From contig NZ_CP036267.1 in NCBI RefSeq assembly GCF_007744255.1, positions 1,240,001 through 1,304,000 on the forward strand: a stretch of DNA of 64,000 nt, given 5' to 3'. Origin of the DNA: Thalassoglobus polymorphus. GTDB lineage: Bacteria; Planctomycetota; Planctomycetia; Planctomycetales; Planctomycetaceae. The translations under genes and the position numbers were made by a program. How positions within the stretch are numbered: the first letter of the stretch is position 1; each line of letters starts with the position of its first letter. This document shows positions 36,911-45,661 of the stretch, piece after piece. The notes below the pieces were generated by a model, which saw only the letters and a program-made list of their open reading frames with translations, was not told the DNA's origin and made no database searches.

Positions 36911-38546
36911 GGCTGGGAATTTCCTCCGGGAACTGTTTCAGCATCGAAATAACAGGTGCCAATGCGACTTGTCCTAATCCGCAAATGGATGTTTCCTCAA
37001 GCGTTTCGTGGAGTTCGTCCAGAACTTGCAATTGCGATGCGGCGTATTCCCCATTGAAAACACTTTCCAAAATCGCGACTCCTTTCTCACTACCAACTCG
37101 GCAGGGAACGCACTTCCCGCAAGATTCATTTCGGAAGAATCGGGTGATGTTTGTCGCGATGTCGTACAAATTTCGATCTTCATCGAAAATCATAATTGCT
37201 CCCGTTCCAAGCATGCTGCCCACTTTTTTGACTGCCGGGAAATCGATCGGTGTCTCCAGAAATTCCGGTTTCAAAAAGAGAGAACTGGCACCTCCGGGGA
37301 GGAAGGCTTTCACCGATTTGTTGTCGCGAACGCCTCCGGCCATCTCGATGACAGTGGCGAATGTTGTCCCCATTGGAACTTCGAAGACTCCCGGACTTTT
37401 GACATCACCAGAAATGCAGACAAACTTCACACCTTCGAATTCTCCAATGCCCTGATCTGCCCACCACTGCGGACCGTTCCCAATAATAGACGGGGCCACG
37501 GCAAATGTTTCCACGTTGTTAATCAGAGTTGGTTTTCCCCACAACCCAAACTGACCGGGGTAGGGAGGTTTGTTTCGGGGCTCGCCTCGTTTGTCTTCGA
37601 GTGCCTCAAGCAGTGCAGTCTCTTCCCCAAGGATATACCCCCCTGGTGACGTAAAGACTTCTACTTCGAAACGCTTTCCAGACTCAGCCGCATTCTCGCC
37701 GAGGAGTCCTTGTTTGTAAGCGTCCTCAAGGGCCTGTTTGAGAATGGCTTCTTCCGGGCCGTATTCATGTCGAATATAAATAATGCCTGACTCTGCACCG
37801 ATCGTCAGGCCAGCAAGCAGCATTCCTTCGATGATCAAGTGGGGAGCATGGCGGATTATTTCCCGGTCCTTGAACGTTCCCGGTTCACTTTCGTCGGCAT
37901 TGCAGATGACGTATTTCGTTTCCGCCTGTTCTTTTGTGACAAGTTCCCATTTCAGACCGGTTGGAAATCCTGCTCCTCCACGACCTGTGAGGTTCGTTCC
38001 TTTTAGAAGCTCAATGCAAGTTTGTGAAAGATCCTTTTCAGAGCCGACCAACTCTTTGACGACTCGATACCGTTCGTCGATCGATTGATAGAGGTCAGAC
38101 TTCCACTTCGACGTTAACGGGCTCGCGTCAGCAGATTCTCCGTGAGACCCATTGTGGGGAGCAGTGTTCCCTAAAGCTGTCTTTACTTCAATGTCGTTCA
38201 GTGTACGTGGTGCGATCGGATTATCATTGACGGCCACAGCGGGGGCCGCATCACAGCGACCAAGGCAGGAGACTTCGCGCAATTCGTAGTCGACATTCTG
38301 TTGATTGAGCGTGTTCAAAAGAACCTGTCTCGAAGCAGAGTTCTCTGCCATTTGGCAACAGGCATCGCGGCAAACATCGATCGTGAATTGTTTCGGGGCT
38401 TCTCGACGGAACGCTGGATAGAACGAAACCAACTCTTCTAATCGATAGAGCGGGATCTTCTGGTTCCGGGAAATCTCTCGTAGATTTTCATCGCTGAGGT
38501 ATCCCCGTTCGTGCTGTTGTTCCATCAATTGGCGAAGTAATTTCAC
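36900..38546 (-). CDS. Formate dehydrogenase NAD(FMN) subunit, NuoE-NuoF fusion
   Basis: A 548-residue diaphorase subunit. Residues ~15-120 are NuoE/FdsG-like: IPLYRLEELVSFYPAFRREA, then thioredoxin-like [2Fe-2S] ligands C59, C63, C94 and C98 (VCRDACC, SCLGRCDAAP). Residues ~150-548 are NuoF/FdsB-like: FMN site LTGRGGAGFPTG (186-197), ADESEPG (217-223), EETALLEALEDKRGEPRNKPP, and the [4Fe-4S] set SCGKCVPCRVG (C476, C479, C482) plus C522. In classical FdsGBA systems these are two genes; here they are one. The GTG start overlaps the stop of the upstream PQQ gene (GTGA) with GGAGAAG inside that gene, so translation is probably coupled. It reduces NAD+ with electrons from the alpha subunit. Confidence 0.93.
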   Translation of the reverse strand: MKLLRQLMEQQHERGYLSDENLREISRNQKIPLYRLEELVSFYPAFRREAPKQFTIDVCRDACCQMAENSASRQVLLNTLNQQNVDYELREVSCLGRCDAAPAVAVNDNPIAPRTLNDIEVKTALGNTAPHNGSHGESADASPLTSKWKSDLYQSIDERYRVVKELVGSEKDLSQTCIELLKGTNLTGRGGAGFPTGLKWELVTKEQAETKYVICNADESEPGTFKDREIIRHAPHLIIEGMLLAGLTIGAESGIIYIRHEYGPEEAILKQALEDAYKQGLLGENAAESGKRFEVEVFTSPGGYILGEETALLEALEDKRGEPRNKPPYPGQFGLWGKPTLINNVETFAVAPSIIGNGPQWWADQGIGEFEGVKFVCISGDVKSPGVFEVPMGTTFATVIEMAGGVRDNKSVKAFLPGGASSLFLKPEFLETPIDFPAVKKVGSMLGTGAIMIFDEDRNLYDIATNITRFFRNESCGKCVPCRVGSEKGVAILESVFNGEYAASQLQVLDELHETLEETSICGLGQVALAPVISMLKQFPEEIPSHGN

Positions 38547-39856
38547 TGATTCTTCTCCGCGACTCTGTTTTCACCGATGCAATACAAGTGCTTCAACCCT
38601 CGAATGTAAATGCGGCCGTTGGCGATTGCCGGTGACGCGCGACACTCTTCTCCAATCCCATTCACCGCGACAATGTTCGGCTCATCACCCGGCTTCACAA
38701 TGGTCGTTCTGCCGTCATCATCAAGAAAGTAAACGAGTCCATTTGCAGCGACAAGCGATGTACTGAAATGCCGTCCCAAGCGGTCTCGCCAAAGCCTGTC
38801 ACCTGTTTTCGTGTCGAAGCAATTTGCGATGCCGTGATCATCTGCCACGAACAGATAATCCCCAACCACAACAGGGGAGGGGACATAGCATTTCGCGTTT
38901 GTCTTATGCCAGACAACGTGAGTGTCGGTGACGTTCCCTTCTCCAGTGGGGTCGATCGCCATCACGTGGTAGGTCGGAAAGCCTGCGCACAGGTAGAACT
39001 TCTTACCATCGTAAACCATCGAGGAGACGAACTGCTCGGTCGGGCCATCGATTTTCCAATGTTGCTCGCCCGTTTCTGGATCGTAGCTGGCAACGTGCGA
39101 ACTCCCTGAGAACACCATTTGAGTGCGCCCGTCGATCTCACGGATCAGGGGTGTCACGTAACTACGAGTTTTGTTGTCGCGATCCACTTTCCAGCTTGTT
39201 GCTCCGGTCTTCTTATCGAGGGCGACAAGATAAGATTCTCCGTCATGATCGCCGTTGACGATGATTTTGTCTTTGTAAAGAACAGGGCAACTGCAGAATC
39301 CATGGACGCTGACGAACTTCCCCGGCTTCGCTTTCCAAACGGCTCGCCCATGAAAGTCGTACGCAGCCACAACAATCTCTCCCGGCGTGACAGGCCGGGC
39401 TTTACCCACGTTTCGGGCATCAACAGTTTTTCCGTCAACTTCGAGGAACGTCACATAGACATGCTTTCCATCCGTCGCGGGGGTTCCTGAGGAATGGCTG
39501 TTGAACTTGTGGAGAGTTTCCAGCGGAGACTTCACAACCGTAGTCTTCCAGAGAATCTTTCCGTTGATTCGATCCAGGCAAAACAGGACTCGCTCCTGAG
39601 TCTCCTTTATGCAGGAGGTGAGAAATATTCGGTCCTCCCAGACAATCGGCGATGAGTATCCATCGCCAGAGATGTCGGTTTTCCAAAGAAGATTTTTCCC
39701 ATCGCCGTCCCATTCGGTTGGGATGCGATTGTCGGGACTCAGCCCATCGCCAGTCGGTCCCCGCCATCCGGGCCAGTTCTCGGCAGTTACAAATGAGGCA
39801 GATGCTAAAAGAGCCACTACCAGAGGAACGACACTCAAACTGAGTCGACAAAGCAT
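38543..39856 (-). CDS. Secreted PQQ-like beta-propeller protein coupled to formate dehydrogenase
   Basis: A 437-residue exported protein: signal peptide MLCRLSLSVVPLVVALLAS, mature start NWPGWRGPTGDG, and blades such as LDRINGKILWKT, YDFHGRAVWKAK, LDKKTGATSWKVDRD, YDPETGEQHWKIDG, FDTKTGDRLWRD. I choose the ATG at 39856, which opens directly into the signal; an upstream in-frame ATG at 39901 gives 15 extra residues. It is the first gene of a tight three-gene unit with the formate dehydrogenase, the last four bases overlapping the next start. Being exported, it cannot directly contact the cytoplasmic enzyme, so the link may be co-regulation only. Two other PQQ-like genes in the window are not so coupled. 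Confidence 0.82.
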   Translation of the reverse strand: MLCRLSLSVVPLVVALLASASFVTAENWPGWRGPTGDGLSPDNRIPTEWDGDGKNLLWKTDISGDGYSSPIVWEDRIFLTSCIKETQERVLFCLDRINGKILWKTTVVKSPLETLHKFNSHSSGTPATDGKHVYVTFLEVDGKTVDARNVGKARPVTPGEIVVAAYDFHGRAVWKAKPGKFVSVHGFCSCPVLYKDKIIVNGDHDGESYLVALDKKTGATSWKVDRDNKTRSYVTPLIREIDGRTQMVFSGSSHVASYDPETGEQHWKIDGPTEQFVSSMVYDGKKFYLCAGFPTYHVMAIDPTGEGNVTDTHVVWHKTNAKCYVPSPVVVGDYLFVADDHGIANCFDTKTGDRLWRDRLGRHFSTSLVAANGLVYFLDDDGRTTIVKPGDEPNIVAVNGIGEECRASPAIANGRIYIRGLKHLYCIGENRVAEKNQ

Positions 39857-39945
39857 TTTGAATCTCACGATCACCGCTTCCATCTTGAATTGCCGTGTCA
39901 TCTTTATGGCCGTTTCAGGTCATCGATTGTGACATCTTCACTCAT

Positions 39946-40203
39946 TCACGAAACCATTCCAACGTAAGTCAACATTACCAGAATTGAAAATGCAACCATC
40001 GCTGTCCCGCATCCCACTTTGGAAGTCTGAATTGCATCGGGATCTTCTTCCAAAAGTTGAGCTGTGAGTCGATCGATGAACTCTTTCGATTCTTTCAGCC
40101 CTTGGCCAGTATACTCACGATATGATTTTATCGCCTGGATTTTTTTCCCAGACTTGATTGCATCGAGAATTTCCTGGCGTTGTTCATCATTGAGATCAGT
40201 CAT
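39946..40203 (-). CDS. Ribosomal L7/L12 C-terminal-like domain with membrane anchor
   Basis: An 85-residue protein. Residues ~9-50 (ILDAIKSGKKIQAIKSYRE, TGQGLKESKEFIDRL) match the helix-turn pattern of the ribosomal L7/L12 C-terminal domain, which binds translation GTPases. Residues ~65-83 (CGTAMVAFSILVMLTYVGMV) form one membrane helix. AGGAG precedes the ATG at 40203. It is too small to be bL12 itself. Similar L7/L12-like small proteins are known in bacteria, with unclear roles. It lies between repeat copy B and the PQQ gene. Confidence 0.72.
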   Translation of the reverse strand: MTDLNDEQRQEILDAIKSGKKIQAIKSYREYTGQGLKESKEFIDRLTAQLLEEDPDAIQTSKVGCGTAMVAFSILVMLTYVGMVS

Positions 40204-40217
40204 CGTGTCTCCTGAAT

Positions 40218-40322
40218 TAGGGCAGTTTGCTCTTCCATGTGCCTGTGAAGAACGCGTTTCACCAGCGAAGTTACTGTTCGCCACGAGGCAGGACTGCTAC
40301 ACCTTTTATCAAAACCGCTCTA
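40218..40322 (+). repeat. Dispersed ~105-bp element, copy B
   Basis: Starts TAGGGCAGTTTGCTCT and ends AACCGCTCTA. Shared blocks: CTGTGAAGAACGCG, CTGTTCGCCACGAGGCAGGA. The right end touches the next gene: CTA at 40320-40322 is the reverse complement of that gene's TAG stop, so the element supplies the stop codon. Confidence 0.8.
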
Positions 40323-43300
40323 GTTGCTTGAATCGCCCCGCTCGGGTAGTGCGGGAGTGGGGGGCAGATTCTTTTTTGTGTCCTGTTGAGTACTTGTGTC
40401 GGGTTTCATTTCTGGAGCGGGCTTCTTCTCGGGCGCGGGTTCCTTCTCCGGTTGTTTTGTAGACATGCTCTGCTCAATAGCTGCAGCTTCTTCTTCTTCG
40501 TCCGGAACGAACATCCCATCCCAGATCGGAATCTTCTGGCTGGGTGGCTCAAGTTCGTATTCCTCTCCAGTGATGAGGGAGAGATACAGGACAACAAGGC
40601 TCCTCATCGAAAACTCAGGATGAACATCGTAGATAGTTTGCAAAACATCCTTGGCTGCCTGGAGGTTTCCTTGATCGATGCGAATCAATGCCTGCTGCAA
40701 TTTGAGGTTCGCCCAACGTTCAGGGAAATCGCGGAGTGCGGAAAAGTGCGTCATTAACGACAGTCCCGACCAGATATCAATCACAGGATAGGCTTCGGCA
40801 AAACCGGGGGGCTGATGAAGGATCGACCGCAAATTTTGCTCATTCAATGTGAGTGCCTGTTCGCCGAACAACTCGGCCGCTCGCGGACGTTGGTTCGCTA
40901 CCGCGTTTGCCAGTGCCGTTGTCGTACGCCATTGTGAAACGAAAGACGCGTTCTGAGCGCCTGATTGAGCAACAAGACTCTCCAGTCCTTCCAATTCTTC
41001 CCAGGCTTCTTCTGTTCGCCCGTTCCTGAGCAGGAGTGTCGCGTGCATCAATTGCAATCCGGGATTGCTGGCGACGACGGTTTTATCTTCATCCAGAATC
41101 GAGAGCGCCAAGGCTGGACAGCGGTTTTGAAGTGCCAGCGCTGCGAGTTGTGGGATTTCCACTGACTTCTCGCGTGCTTCAGCAACTTTTTTCTCGACGT
41201 CTGCCACAGTTGTTTCGATCTGCTCCAGAATCTGTTTTCCCTGTTCGAGGACGGCTTCGTCTTGACCATCGCTCTCGACAATCAATTGTCCGTAGAGTTC
41301 GGAGTATTTCGCAGCGACCGCTTCGGCTGTGTCAAGACTTTGTTGATTGAGCAAAATAAAGAACAGGCGCTTCAGGTCGTCCCGAGCATTTCCACTGGCT
41401 TTCGCAGCATGAAACGCATAGCAAATGGCTTGTTGAACTCTGAATTGAATTGGGTAGTTCACACCATACAGTGACAGAAATCTCTGTTCGGCATCTTGGA
41501 GAAATCCTTGTCCATCGATCATTACACGGTAGGCATAAGGGTCATCAGGAGTTTTGAATAATCCTTCCGATGCTCCTCGAATAGCAAGTTGAGAAATCGC
41601 CATGCCTTGCTCGAGTGCCAGGGTTGTTTGCAGCCGTTGAGCAATTGCGATGTAGTGCCGAGCGAGCTGAATATCGTTCGACATCACCTTTAATTTTTGA
41701 ATCAGCCATTTGTCGTATTCCGAGGTCGCCCGTGGCCATAGCGGTCCTGTTTCAGTCACGACCTTGCTTTTCTCGTCCAGCCTGTAGGCCTGTTCGACAA
41801 ACTGCGAAGCGATGTTCTCTTCGATAAATGCGATCACTTTCGGATCATCCAGGTCACCCCGGGTGAAGACTGCTCCTGATGCACCGAACCCGGTCATTGG
41901 CCAGGCTCGCGTTCCAACCAGTTTCATGAATGGGCTGTATGCCGGGGTCTCTCCCCATAGTCGCAGAACGAGTGAATGAATTTTGTTGTTTGCAAATTCG
42001 TCTTGCCACGAAACGGTCTCTTCTTTTGTCGTTTTTGCATCCGCCTCAGGATTGGCTGGTGCAAACAGACTGGCACGAATTTGGCGATGGATTTTAGTGA
42101 AATCTGTTTGTCCATTAGCAAACAATCCGTGGCGAGAGTCGAGATATGGTTTGAGGTCTAACCATATCAACATATCACCTTGGTCAGCCCGGACATTGAA
42201 AACTCGTCCTTCGTACGCACCTTTGATCAGATCCTGCTCGGTGCTTTCGAGACGATTCTTGAGACGTGGGTCAAGCCCCATGCCAATGCGACGACCTTGT
42301 GGTCCGGTGAGAGCTCCATTGATGGTTGCATAGGCCACGAGAAAGAATGAAACCACAGTCACCGCACGCCCGGCACGAGCAATGAAGACGGAAGTTCCTT
42401 TGATTTCGAAGTCGTTTTTGAATTTGTTTCGATACCAGTCTTGCCCTTGTAGCGTCGCGACAACGCAATTGATGATGGCAGCATACGGAACCAATTCTCC
42501 AAAGTAGAACGACAATCCATTGATCATCATCCAGGCAAATGTGAGCGCCCAGTCAAAGCGTGCGGCGTTCAAAAATAAACTGATGAACGAAAGCCCCAGT
42601 AAGACCGCCGCAGCAATCGGGAAAATATCTGGAGAGGCCCAGAACTCGGGGGACATCATCGAGAAGGCATAACGGGGAAACAGCTCGCCCGAAAGCCCTT
42701 CGAGCTGAGCCTGCGTCGCGTTTGAAATGGTGTTTTGATAACCGAGTACAGGCTGAACCGGCCAGGGTGAAAGAAGCACACCTGCAATCAGTGCGGCGAT
42801 TCCGATGGTGAATTGCCGTTTCGTCGCAGTCCGTTTCACAGCATGAACAAGTAAAACGATCAGCATGAACAAAAGCCCCACCCAGACGCGCGTATCCATA
42901 TTCGCCCAAAAAACGAAGAGTATCGGAAGTCCCCAAAGGACGGATGAGTCTGGTGTTTCTCGCCACCGATGCAGCAAGTACAACAACAGCGAGAACCCGA
43001 GAATCGTGACCGATGATTCTCCAGGTTGAACTGCAGGGTAGACAGCAATGATCGCCAGCACTGCACAAATCGAAGCCCACCATGTCGAGACGTTTTTGTA
43101 AGTGATTTTCGAAAGAAACCAGAAGCAGACGCCTAGCTTGAACGCAGTGAGAATCGAAAGCGCCCGAAACCCGCCGATGCTTTCAACGGTTCCTAATACA
43201 ATATCTGCCAGCCAGTGCAGATTCGTCCAACTTTGCCCTTCAGTCGCAATCGCAAAGGGATCAGTCCGTGGAGGAAGGAACCCGTTCGAAGTCGCGAACT

Positions 43301-43592
43301 GCCCGCTTTTCACTTGAACAAGAACCGGTGTTTCGGTGATGTAGCAACATCCGAAAAGGACTGCGAGCAGAATGGCAGCCCAGCGAAGCATAAAGTCGCC
43401 TCGGACACATTCATCTTCGAACAGTTCCGGAGTCAATTCGACCCATTCCGGGAGCGGTTCGTCCTCGATCGGAGTCATCGAGACGTCTGCAACAGGTTTT
43501 TCGCGAGATTTGGAATCGTCCGTTGGAAACGTGGACTCAGGTGAACTCTCTGATGGAGTCGAAGAAGAATTTTGATCGGGGTCTTCGATCAC
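40320..43592 (-). CDS. Large multi-pass membrane protein with helical C-terminal half
   Basis: A 1090-residue protein. A ~65-residue acidic/Ser-rich cytoplasmic N-terminus leads into about ten membrane helices (first FMLRWAAILLAVLFGCCYI; last near 440), a layout and HWLADIV.G loop like membrane glycosyltransferase-C relatives. Residues ~450-1040 are soluble and mainly helical, with TPR-like pairs (LRNGRTEEAWEELEGLESL, QALIRIDQGNLQAAKDVLQ). The tail is Pro/Lys/Glu-rich and ends PPTPALPERGDSSN, encoded by a GC-rich hairpin (CCCGC 40337-40341, GCGGG 40351-40355). The GTG start has AAGGA 7 bases upstream. The exact family is not recognised. Repeats B and E flank it on both sides. Confidence 0.75.
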   Translation of the reverse strand: MIEDPDQNSSSTPSESSPESTFPTDDSKSREKPVADVSMTPIEDEPLPEWVELTPELFEDECVRGDFMLRWAAILLAVLFGCCYITETPVLVQVKSGQFATSNGFLPPRTDPFAIATEGQSWTNLHWLADIVLGTVESIGGFRALSILTAFKLGVCFWFLSKITYKNVSTWWASICAVLAIIAVYPAVQPGESSVTILGFSLLLYLLHRWRETPDSSVLWGLPILFVFWANMDTRVWVGLLFMLIVLLVHAVKRTATKRQFTIGIAALIAGVLLSPWPVQPVLGYQNTISNATQAQLEGLSGELFPRYAFSMMSPEFWASPDIFPIAAAVLLGLSFISLFLNAARFDWALTFAWMMINGLSFYFGELVPYAAIINCVVATLQGQDWYRNKFKNDFEIKGTSVFIARAGRAVTVVSFFLVAYATINGALTGPQGRRIGMGLDPRLKNRLESTEQDLIKGAYEGRVFNVRADQGDMLIWLDLKPYLDSRHGLFANGQTDFTKIHRQIRASLFAPANPEADAKTTKEETVSWQDEFANNKIHSLVLRLWGETPAYSPFMKLVGTRAWPMTGFGASGAVFTRGDLDDPKVIAFIEENIASQFVEQAYRLDEKSKVVTETGPLWPRATSEYDKWLIQKLKVMSNDIQLARHYIAIAQRLQTTLALEQGMAISQLAIRGASEGLFKTPDDPYAYRVMIDGQGFLQDAEQRFLSLYGVNYPIQFRVQQAICYAFHAAKASGNARDDLKRLFFILLNQQSLDTAEAVAAKYSELYGQLIVESDGQDEAVLEQGKQILEQIETTVADVEKKVAEAREKSVEIPQLAALALQNRCPALALSILDEDKTVVASNPGLQLMHATLLLRNGRTEEAWEELEGLESLVAQSGAQNASFVSQWRTTTALANAVANQRPRAAELFGEQALTLNEQNLRSILHQPPGFAEAYPVIDIWSGLSLMTHFSALRDFPERWANLKLQQALIRIDQGNLQAAKDVLQTIYDVHPEFSMRSLVVLYLSLITGEEYELEPPSQKIPIWDGMFVPDEEEEAAAIEQSMSTKQPEKEPAPEKKPAPEMKPDTSTQQDTKKNLPPTPALPERGDSSN

Positions 43593-43735
43593 AGCAGGTT
43601 CCTTGAATGAAAGATTTCATAAAAAAGAGAGAATAAATCAATTTATGGAACCACTCTAGGACTCAACCCGCAAGAGGGTCAAGCGGCAGGCAGAAAGAGA
43701 GTCAGAACTTCACGAAACCCATTCAGAGATTGAGT

Positions 43736-43840
43736 TTAGAGCATCTTTCGAATTGGTTTGCAGGTTCTGCCTTGTGGCGAGCAACATTTCCATTAGGGAG
43801 ATGTGTTCTTCACGGGCACACGGTCGATCAAATTGACCTA
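43736..43840 (-). repeat. Dispersed ~105-bp element, copy E (reverse)
   Basis: Read on the minus strand: GTGTGCCCGTGAAGAACAC, CTCGCCACAAGGCAGAACC, CAAACCAATTCGAAAGATGC, ending CTCTAAA at 43736. It fills the gap between the large membrane protein and the LOG gene. The rest of 43593-43976 shows nothing recognisable. Confidence 0.8.
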
Positions 43841-43976
43841 AAACGACGCCTGGAATGCGGTCCAAACCGAACCCATCACCCTGAATTCTGGGCTCCAGTC
43901 CCTTGTCGAGCAAAGGACGAGAGGTGATGGTTTGGAGATCGGTGAAGTCGCAAAATACAGGTTTCCGAACAGGGCT

Positions 43977-45056
43977 TTAATCATCCGGTGACCAAGTCAC
44001 TGCACAGGCATCAAAAGAGTCATTGATGCAGTCGACCATTTGTCGCAGTCGCCCCATGTCTCGTCGATTAAAGTTGAAGGCTAAGCGTGGCATGTGCGCC
44101 AGGTGCTCTTCGTCAGCTTCCTGCGGATGTGCGTCGACACGCTCGATAATTCCACTGGAGATGATATCTGCAAAGTTGGTATTGAGTTCTTCAAGCAGTT
44201 CTTCGGTCGGCTCGAAATGCAGGCGAAAATAGAGTTTGTCTTTGACGTATCGCATGCTGTGGTACACGCAATAGAAGTTCATGATTTCATCGAAAGCTTC
44301 GTCGATACTGTCTGTGATTTTATAGAGCGAATGGTCAGCTGGTGAGATGAGTCCATTCTTCTCCAGTTGTTTGATGATGAATTGTTGCCAGTCCTTCCAG
44401 TAACTTCCGCCTGGCTCATCGACGAGGACAATCGGCATCAATTCACGTTTTCCGGTTTGTATGAGCGTGAGGGTTTCGAAACATTCGTCTTGGGTTCCAA
44501 AACCTCCTGGGAACAATGCGACAGCATGGACCTCTTTCACGAACATCAACTTGCGGGTGAAGAAATACTTCAAGTTGACGAGTTTTTCATCATTGCTGAT
44601 GACGTAGTTGGATTCCTGTTCGAAGGGAAGCATGATGTTCAGCCCCATCGACATTTTGCGACCCGCACCAACGTGGGCCCCTTCCATGATCCCTCCGCCG
44701 GCACCTGTCACGACATACCAGCCTGCGTCGGCAAAGCGTTTTCCAAAGGCTAAAGAGGCCTGATATGCCGGGTGATCCGGGCTGGTTCGAGCAGAACCGA
44801 ATACGGTGACTTTCCGGTCTCTTCGATAGGGCGTGAAGACCTTGAAGGCGTAGCGAAGCTCACGGAGTGCGCGAGAGACAATTTTCAGGTCCCCACGAGT
44901 CGCACGGTCTCGCGCGAACTTGTCGGCAGTCTCCTTGATCTCTTCGACTAATCGAGAAGTCCGCTCGGTTGTTGGATCGTGTTCTGTAACAAGTGGATGA
45001 TCTTCGGAGACATCTGTTCGCGCAAGCCGAGCTTTGCGATTTTGATCTTGTGACAT
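43977..45056 (-). CDS. LOG family protein (lysine decarboxylase-like fold)
   Basis: A 359-residue protein with the Rossmann-like TIGR00730/LOG fold. The nucleotide-binding block [17 protein letters not shown] (117-133) and the signature PGGFGTQDE (183-191) are both present. LOG enzymes split ribosylated cytokinin phosphates or nucleoside 5'-monophosphates; annotation as lysine decarboxylase in this family is outdated. The N-terminal ~75 residues (helical, [19 protein letters not shown]) and the C-terminal ~90 residues are extensions beyond the ~190-residue core, as in the longer bacterial group. AAAAGG precedes the ATG. It lies between repeats E and C. The actual substrate in this organism is unknown. 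Confidence 0.88.
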   Translation of the reverse strand: MSQDQNRKARLARTDVSEDHPLVTEHDPTTERTSRLVEEIKETADKFARDRATRGDLKIVSRALRELRYAFKVFTPYRRDRKVTVFGSARTSPDHPAYQASLAFGKRFADAGWYVVTGAGGGIMEGAHVGAGRKMSMGLNIMLPFEQESNYVISNDEKLVNLKYFFTRKLMFVKEVHAVALFPGGFGTQDECFETLTLIQTGKRELMPIVLVDEPGGSYWKDWQQFIIKQLEKNGLISPADHSLYKITDSIDEAFDEIMNFYCVYHSMRYVKDKLYFRLHFEPTEELLEELNTNFADIISSGIIERVDAHPQEADEEHLAHMPRLAFNFNRRDMGRLRQMVDCINDSFDACAVTWSPDD

Positions 45057-45084
45057 TGAGAAATCCTTTTCCTGTTTGTGACTT

Positions 45085-45190
45085 CTAGAGCTGTTTGCTC
45101 TACCGTGTGCCCGTCAAGAACGCGTTTTATCAATAAAATTGCTGTTCGCTACGAGGCAGAACCTGCACACCAATTCGAAAGAGGCCCTAG
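45085..45190 (+). repeat. Dispersed ~105-bp element, copy C
   Basis: Starts CTAGAGCTGTTTGCTCT and ends GAAAGAGGCCCTAG, the best-preserved terminal inverted repeat (CTAGAGC with GCCCTAG). Shared core: CGTGTGCCCGTCAAGAACGCG, split around TTGCTGTTCGCTACGAGGC. It ends at 45190, directly beside the STAS gene stop (45191-45193). Confidence 0.82.
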
Positions 45191-45556
45191 CTATGCCCCG
45201 ATCGCCTCGAGCGCTTCCTCACGTGTGTTGTAGATCGCCCAGAGTGTATCGAGTGCCGTGATATGTAATAAGTCTTTGGCGAGATCGTGAAGGCCGCAGA
45301 TCACCATCACTCCGCCGCATGTTTTGACGAGTTTATGACAGCGAATCAGTAACGCTAAAAAGACAGACCCGAAGTATTTGACCTGAGACATGTCAAAGAC
45401 AACCATCGGGGCTTTTTGCTGACGTATCGGATCGAGCACGATCTCAGCAGCGTGTTCAACAATGTCCCAGTTCAATTCCTCCACAGCCCCTGTGGCGATC
45501 ACAACAAGTGCGTCACCGTGCCATTCCAGGCTGATCATATTCGGGTCAGGCGCCAT
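45191..45556 (-). CDS. STAS domain protein (anti-sigma factor antagonist-like)
   Basis: A 121-residue STAS protein. The fold runs ISLEWHGDALVVIAT, then VVFDMSQVKYFGSVFLALLI with Ser64 at the usual phosphorylation position, then CGGVMVICGLHDLAKDLLHI. STAS proteins of this size switch partners such as anti-sigma kinases or other regulators by serine phosphorylation. I start at the ATG at 45556; an upstream ATG at 45625 would add 23 residues of unclear nature, and neither has a strong ribosome-binding site. It sits downstream of a HEAT protein gene and upstream of repeat copy C; no kinase or phosphatase is adjacent, though a kinase/PP2C pair lies at 58-60 kb. Confidence 0.82.
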   Translation of the reverse strand: MAPDPNMISLEWHGDALVVIATGAVEELNWDIVEHAAEIVLDPIRQQKAPMVVFDMSQVKYFGSVFLALLIRCHKLVKTCGGVMVICGLHDLAKDLLHITALDTLWAIYNTREEALEAIGA

Positions 45557-45661
45557 TACAAGAGTCCATTCTGCTAACTGCCAAGTGGTGACCGCGAAAG
45601 GGTGGGGGCAATCGAGGGAACGCATTAATGATTTCGTTCCCGTGACCGTCTCGCAAGCTGC

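Noticed and set aside
43977-45056. Lysine decarboxylase annotation for the LOG gene
   Set aside because: PGGxGTxxE defines the LOG/nucleotide-ribohydrolase family; pyridoxal-phosphate decarboxylase motifs are absent.
40218-45190. Regularly spaced repeats as a CRISPR array
   Set aside because: The copies are ~105 bp, imperfect, in both orientations and separated by whole genes; no short spacers or cas genes.
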